Source: Gnetum montanum (taxonomy: Eukaryota > Streptophyta > Gnetopsida > Gnetales > Gnetaceae). Taken from it: 64,000 nt of DNA. Under the pieces are notes generated by a model. The model did no database searches. It saw nothing but the letters and a program-made list of their open reading frames with translations, and was not told the DNA's origin. Location: assembly GCA_015680685.1 (NCBI GenBank), contig MNCI01015036.1, positions 45,458 through 109,457 of the forward strand, in the 5' to 3' direction. The position numbers were made by a program, and so were the translations under genes. Shown in pieces: positions 61,831 through 64,000 of the stretch; within the stretch, counting starts at the first letter, position 1, and every line of letters begins with the position of its first letter.

Positions 61831-63085
61831 ATGCCAAAGCTGAAACTAAAACCTCTGCACTAGGACAAAGTCTATGCCAATCCCAAGAAAGCCATGGTCT
61901 AGTATCAGATTAAATTAGGCTTGTTCCGGTTAAATGAGGAAATGATTGAGATACTTTTTGTTTAAAATACCTCTCAACCTGCTAAGATTTATCCAGCAAA
62001 GCAATCTACTGCAAATAGTCTAGCTTCCTTAAATCAGAGGCTTCTAGATCCTAAGAAGTCCTAGAATATTACTATTTTGTTGAGGGCTTTCAATGTGACC
62101 AAGGAGGAAGTATGCGAAGCATTAGTGGATGGTACCTATGATAGCACAACATTGAGCTTTTAGAGACTTTATCAAAAATGACACTATCAAGGGATGAAGA
62201 ATTGAGACTGAAGGAATATAATGGTGATATTTCCAAAATTAATGTCTTTGAGCATTTTCTAAAGACTTTGTTAGAAATTCCATTTGCTTTCAAATAAGTT
62301 GATGCAATGATTTATAAAGAAAAGTTTTAGGAAGAGTTTTTCTACATAAATAAGTCTTTGCAAACACTAGAAGTGGCATGTGAAGAATTGAGATCTAGCA
62401 TATTTTTTTAAAAGTTATTAGATGCAGTTTTGAAAATGGGCATAGGATGAAGTTTGTTCAATGTCAAGGCTATGGAAGATGCTGCTATTGCAAATGATGA
62501 TGATGGTGATGAAGAAAATGATAATGGGATTTTGGTTTTAAGAAAGATGGATTTCAAGCTACGTCTACAGTGGGATGCCACTCTACATCCATTGTCATTG
62601 CTGATATTCTAGGTTTATGAGCTCTACCTACTTGCAAACATGGATTTGAGCAATGCACTATTTAAAATTTTGGAGTTTTTGGTTCTCATAAAGGATCATC
62701 TCTTCTATGTCAAGCCCCCTAGGAATCATCATCATCATTGCTCCACCAGGATGATGATGATGAGGTTTTAGGCAAGTGGGAGTTTTCAAGATTCTAGACT
62801 TCTTCTTTACTCTGTTTTCTGGTGTTTGTTGATTGATTTCTGGAACAAACTAGAAATTTTATTTTGTTTCAAAAAGGGGTTTCTTTTCTAGACCAGAATC
62901 ATCATCTATGAAGTGAGAAATGCCCCTAGATTGTTATGGTATAATAGGTTTTTTTTGTTGTGTGTTTTTTTTTTCTATCTTTCTTTGTGGGGATAGCAAG
63001 GGGAGATGCCCAAGCGTTCAAACTTGACACATTGCTTAAGTTGGTAGATGTGAAGGGCATAGGATGGCAAGGATGTGAACATGAT
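61831..63085 (+). pseudogene. Plant formin FH2-domain relic, two exons
   Basis: Segment 1 (61,831-62,451) reads MPKLKLKPLHxDKV, RLNEEMIEILFV, LDPKKSxNITILLRAFNVT, KEEVCEALVDG and, after a frameshift near 62,155, [40 protein letters not shown], IPFAFKxVDAMIYKEKF and SLQTLEVACEELRSS (x marks a stop). These are the start and middle of the FH2 domain, the actin-nucleating part of formins. Segment 2 (from 62,986) reads VGIARGDAQAFKLDTLLKLV and DVKG, the next FH2 block, then fades. Stops at 61,861 and 61,900 stand at expected Trp codons. The 534 bases between segments fall where the protein should be continuous, start with GT and end in a T-rich tract, so they look like an intron. The formin N-terminus, FH1 and FH2 C-terminus are absent. 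Confidence 0.88.
62452..62985 (+). other. Probable intron of the formin relic
   Basis: It begins GTTTGTTC directly after the codons matching GNRMN and ends in a pyrimidine run (TTTTTTTTTCTATCTTTCTT) just before the Val-Gly codons that continue the motif. The acceptor AG seems lost. It includes GAT-rich and CATCAT-rich low-complexity patches. It could instead be a later insertion. Confidence 0.6.
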
Positions 63086-64000
63086 GAGCAGCGATCTTTA
63101 AGTGGCATTATGAATTTATTCTAGCAGCACATTTGTAGCAACAATTTAATCAATGACACCAACATAGATGGTGAATGCATGGAGTGGAGCATCACATATG
63201 CCTCTTTCACCACTTTTATGAGAATCTGTATTAATATAAAACATTAAAAAAATCCAAACTTAGCAATGGTATTGATTATAGTGGATCAAAATTGGGTTTT
63301 GCAATACCCATATATTATTAAAATAATTATTTTTAACCTTGTTTTAGTATAAATATTACTTCAACTTTGTATTAAGGGTGCATCTATTATGCATACACAT
63401 TAAAAAAAATTATTTAGCAAATGGGAGAAAAGGAGTTGATACTAATGAATTCCACATCAAATTAGAATTAATTGTTATTGTGGTTATTGTTGAAGATCTA
63501 TTGAGCTTTGTAGCAATTCTTGGAGTCCATCATCTGACAATCAAAATTGTTACATTGTGAAACCAACAAGGAAAAATTGTAGTTTAGGTAAGTCTCCCTT
63601 GTGATATTCAATTATTATTTGTAATTTTGATTTTATTTAATTATTAATTTTCATTATTGAACTTAATGTTAGAAGTTAGTGTGAAAATTTATGATTATAC
63701 TTATGAGTGATAGTCATAAGTGTGGAATTTAATTGGATTCAATTCTAATTATTTATTGTCTTGATGATTTCTTTGAGTTTTTAACTATTTCTCCATGGGA
63801 TATAACTTGCAGGTCAATCATAAATGAGATGAAAATCTCTACAAAAAAATAAAGAAAAATAAATTTTTAAAGGTATCCAACACCAATTTTTCCTAGCTCG
63901 TCAATAAGACAAATGAAAAAACAAGAAAAAAAAAGAGAACAAGGAAAAGCACATCCCTAAACAAATTGATAATGGTACACCACAATGAGAACTAGAGTTC
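63086..64000. other. Gene-free AT-rich right end
   Basis: No coding sequence recognised. The last 200 bases are A-rich with a run of AAAAACAAGAAAAAAAAAG type near 63,920. Confidence 0.5.

Noticed and set aside
61831-62451. Formin fragment as a processed pseudogene
   Set aside because: The first part looked intronless, but the next FH2 block was found 534 bases downstream behind an intron-like segment.
1-64000. tRNA genes and intact host genes
   Set aside because: tRNA-like matches were only the short primer-binding sites of retrotransposons. No open frame has a conserved host-gene domain apart from the broken formin relic.

Overview
This window looks like intergenic DNA from a large, repeat-dense seed-plant nuclear genome. 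A gymnosperm is my best guess, from the long, old, heavily mutated and nested LTR retrotransposons and the AT-rich background, but I cannot prove it. There are plant Ty1/copia and Ty3/gypsy elements with plant-type primer sites (initiator tRNA-Met and apparently tRNA-Asp), a plant-type MULE transposase relic and a fragment of a plant formin gene. I found no intact host gene, no rRNA or tRNA gene and no CRISPR array. Almost every open frame above 60 codons is either a scrap of a decayed transposon or a chance frame.

Layout. 1-3057: the 5' part of a minus-strand Ty1/copia element, the best preserved coding sequence here, with a long leader that holds a series of hairpins. About 4890-6312: an unidentified decayed coding sequence, minus strand. 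About 10.2-12.3 kb: a minus-strand MULE transposase relic with zinc finger, catalytic domain and SWIM remnant in order. About 12.96-14.99 kb: a degenerate tandem array with a period near 262 bases. About 15.9-18.5 kb: the 5' half of a minus-strand gypsy element (G0), cut by the 5' LTR of a plus-strand gypsy element (G1) at 18,537.

18.5-47.7 kb is a nest. G1 runs on the plus strand and carries three insertions: (i) a CpG-rich solo LTR at 21,265-22,671 with a 5-base target duplication; (ii) a complete element at 27,160-36,510 with 2.6-2.8 kb LTRs, a 5-base target duplication and only a gag remnant inside (TR-GAG-like); (iii) a second copy of the G1 family, G2, at 37,071-47,017, inserted into the 3' tail of G1. 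G1 tail sequence resumes after G2 and fades near 47.66 kb.

48.3-53.8 kb: a different gypsy lineage (G3) with an RNase H-like domain upstream of the reverse transcriptase. 53.9-60.4 kb: a fourth gypsy lineage (G4) with gag and protease but no recognisable reverse transcriptase, and several short-period minisatellites that share the core GATGTTAAACTAGCA. 61.8-63.1 kb: a relic of the FH2 domain of a plant formin, split by a 534-base segment that looks like a retained intron. The rest is AT-rich sequence in which I recognise nothing.

These genes do not work together as a pathway. The window records successive insertions, in the order G0, then G1, then the three insertions in G1. The YxDD motif of all three reverse transcriptases I could read is damaged. 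Many stop codons in the relics are one transition away from Gln, Arg or Trp codons, as expected of old methylated DNA.
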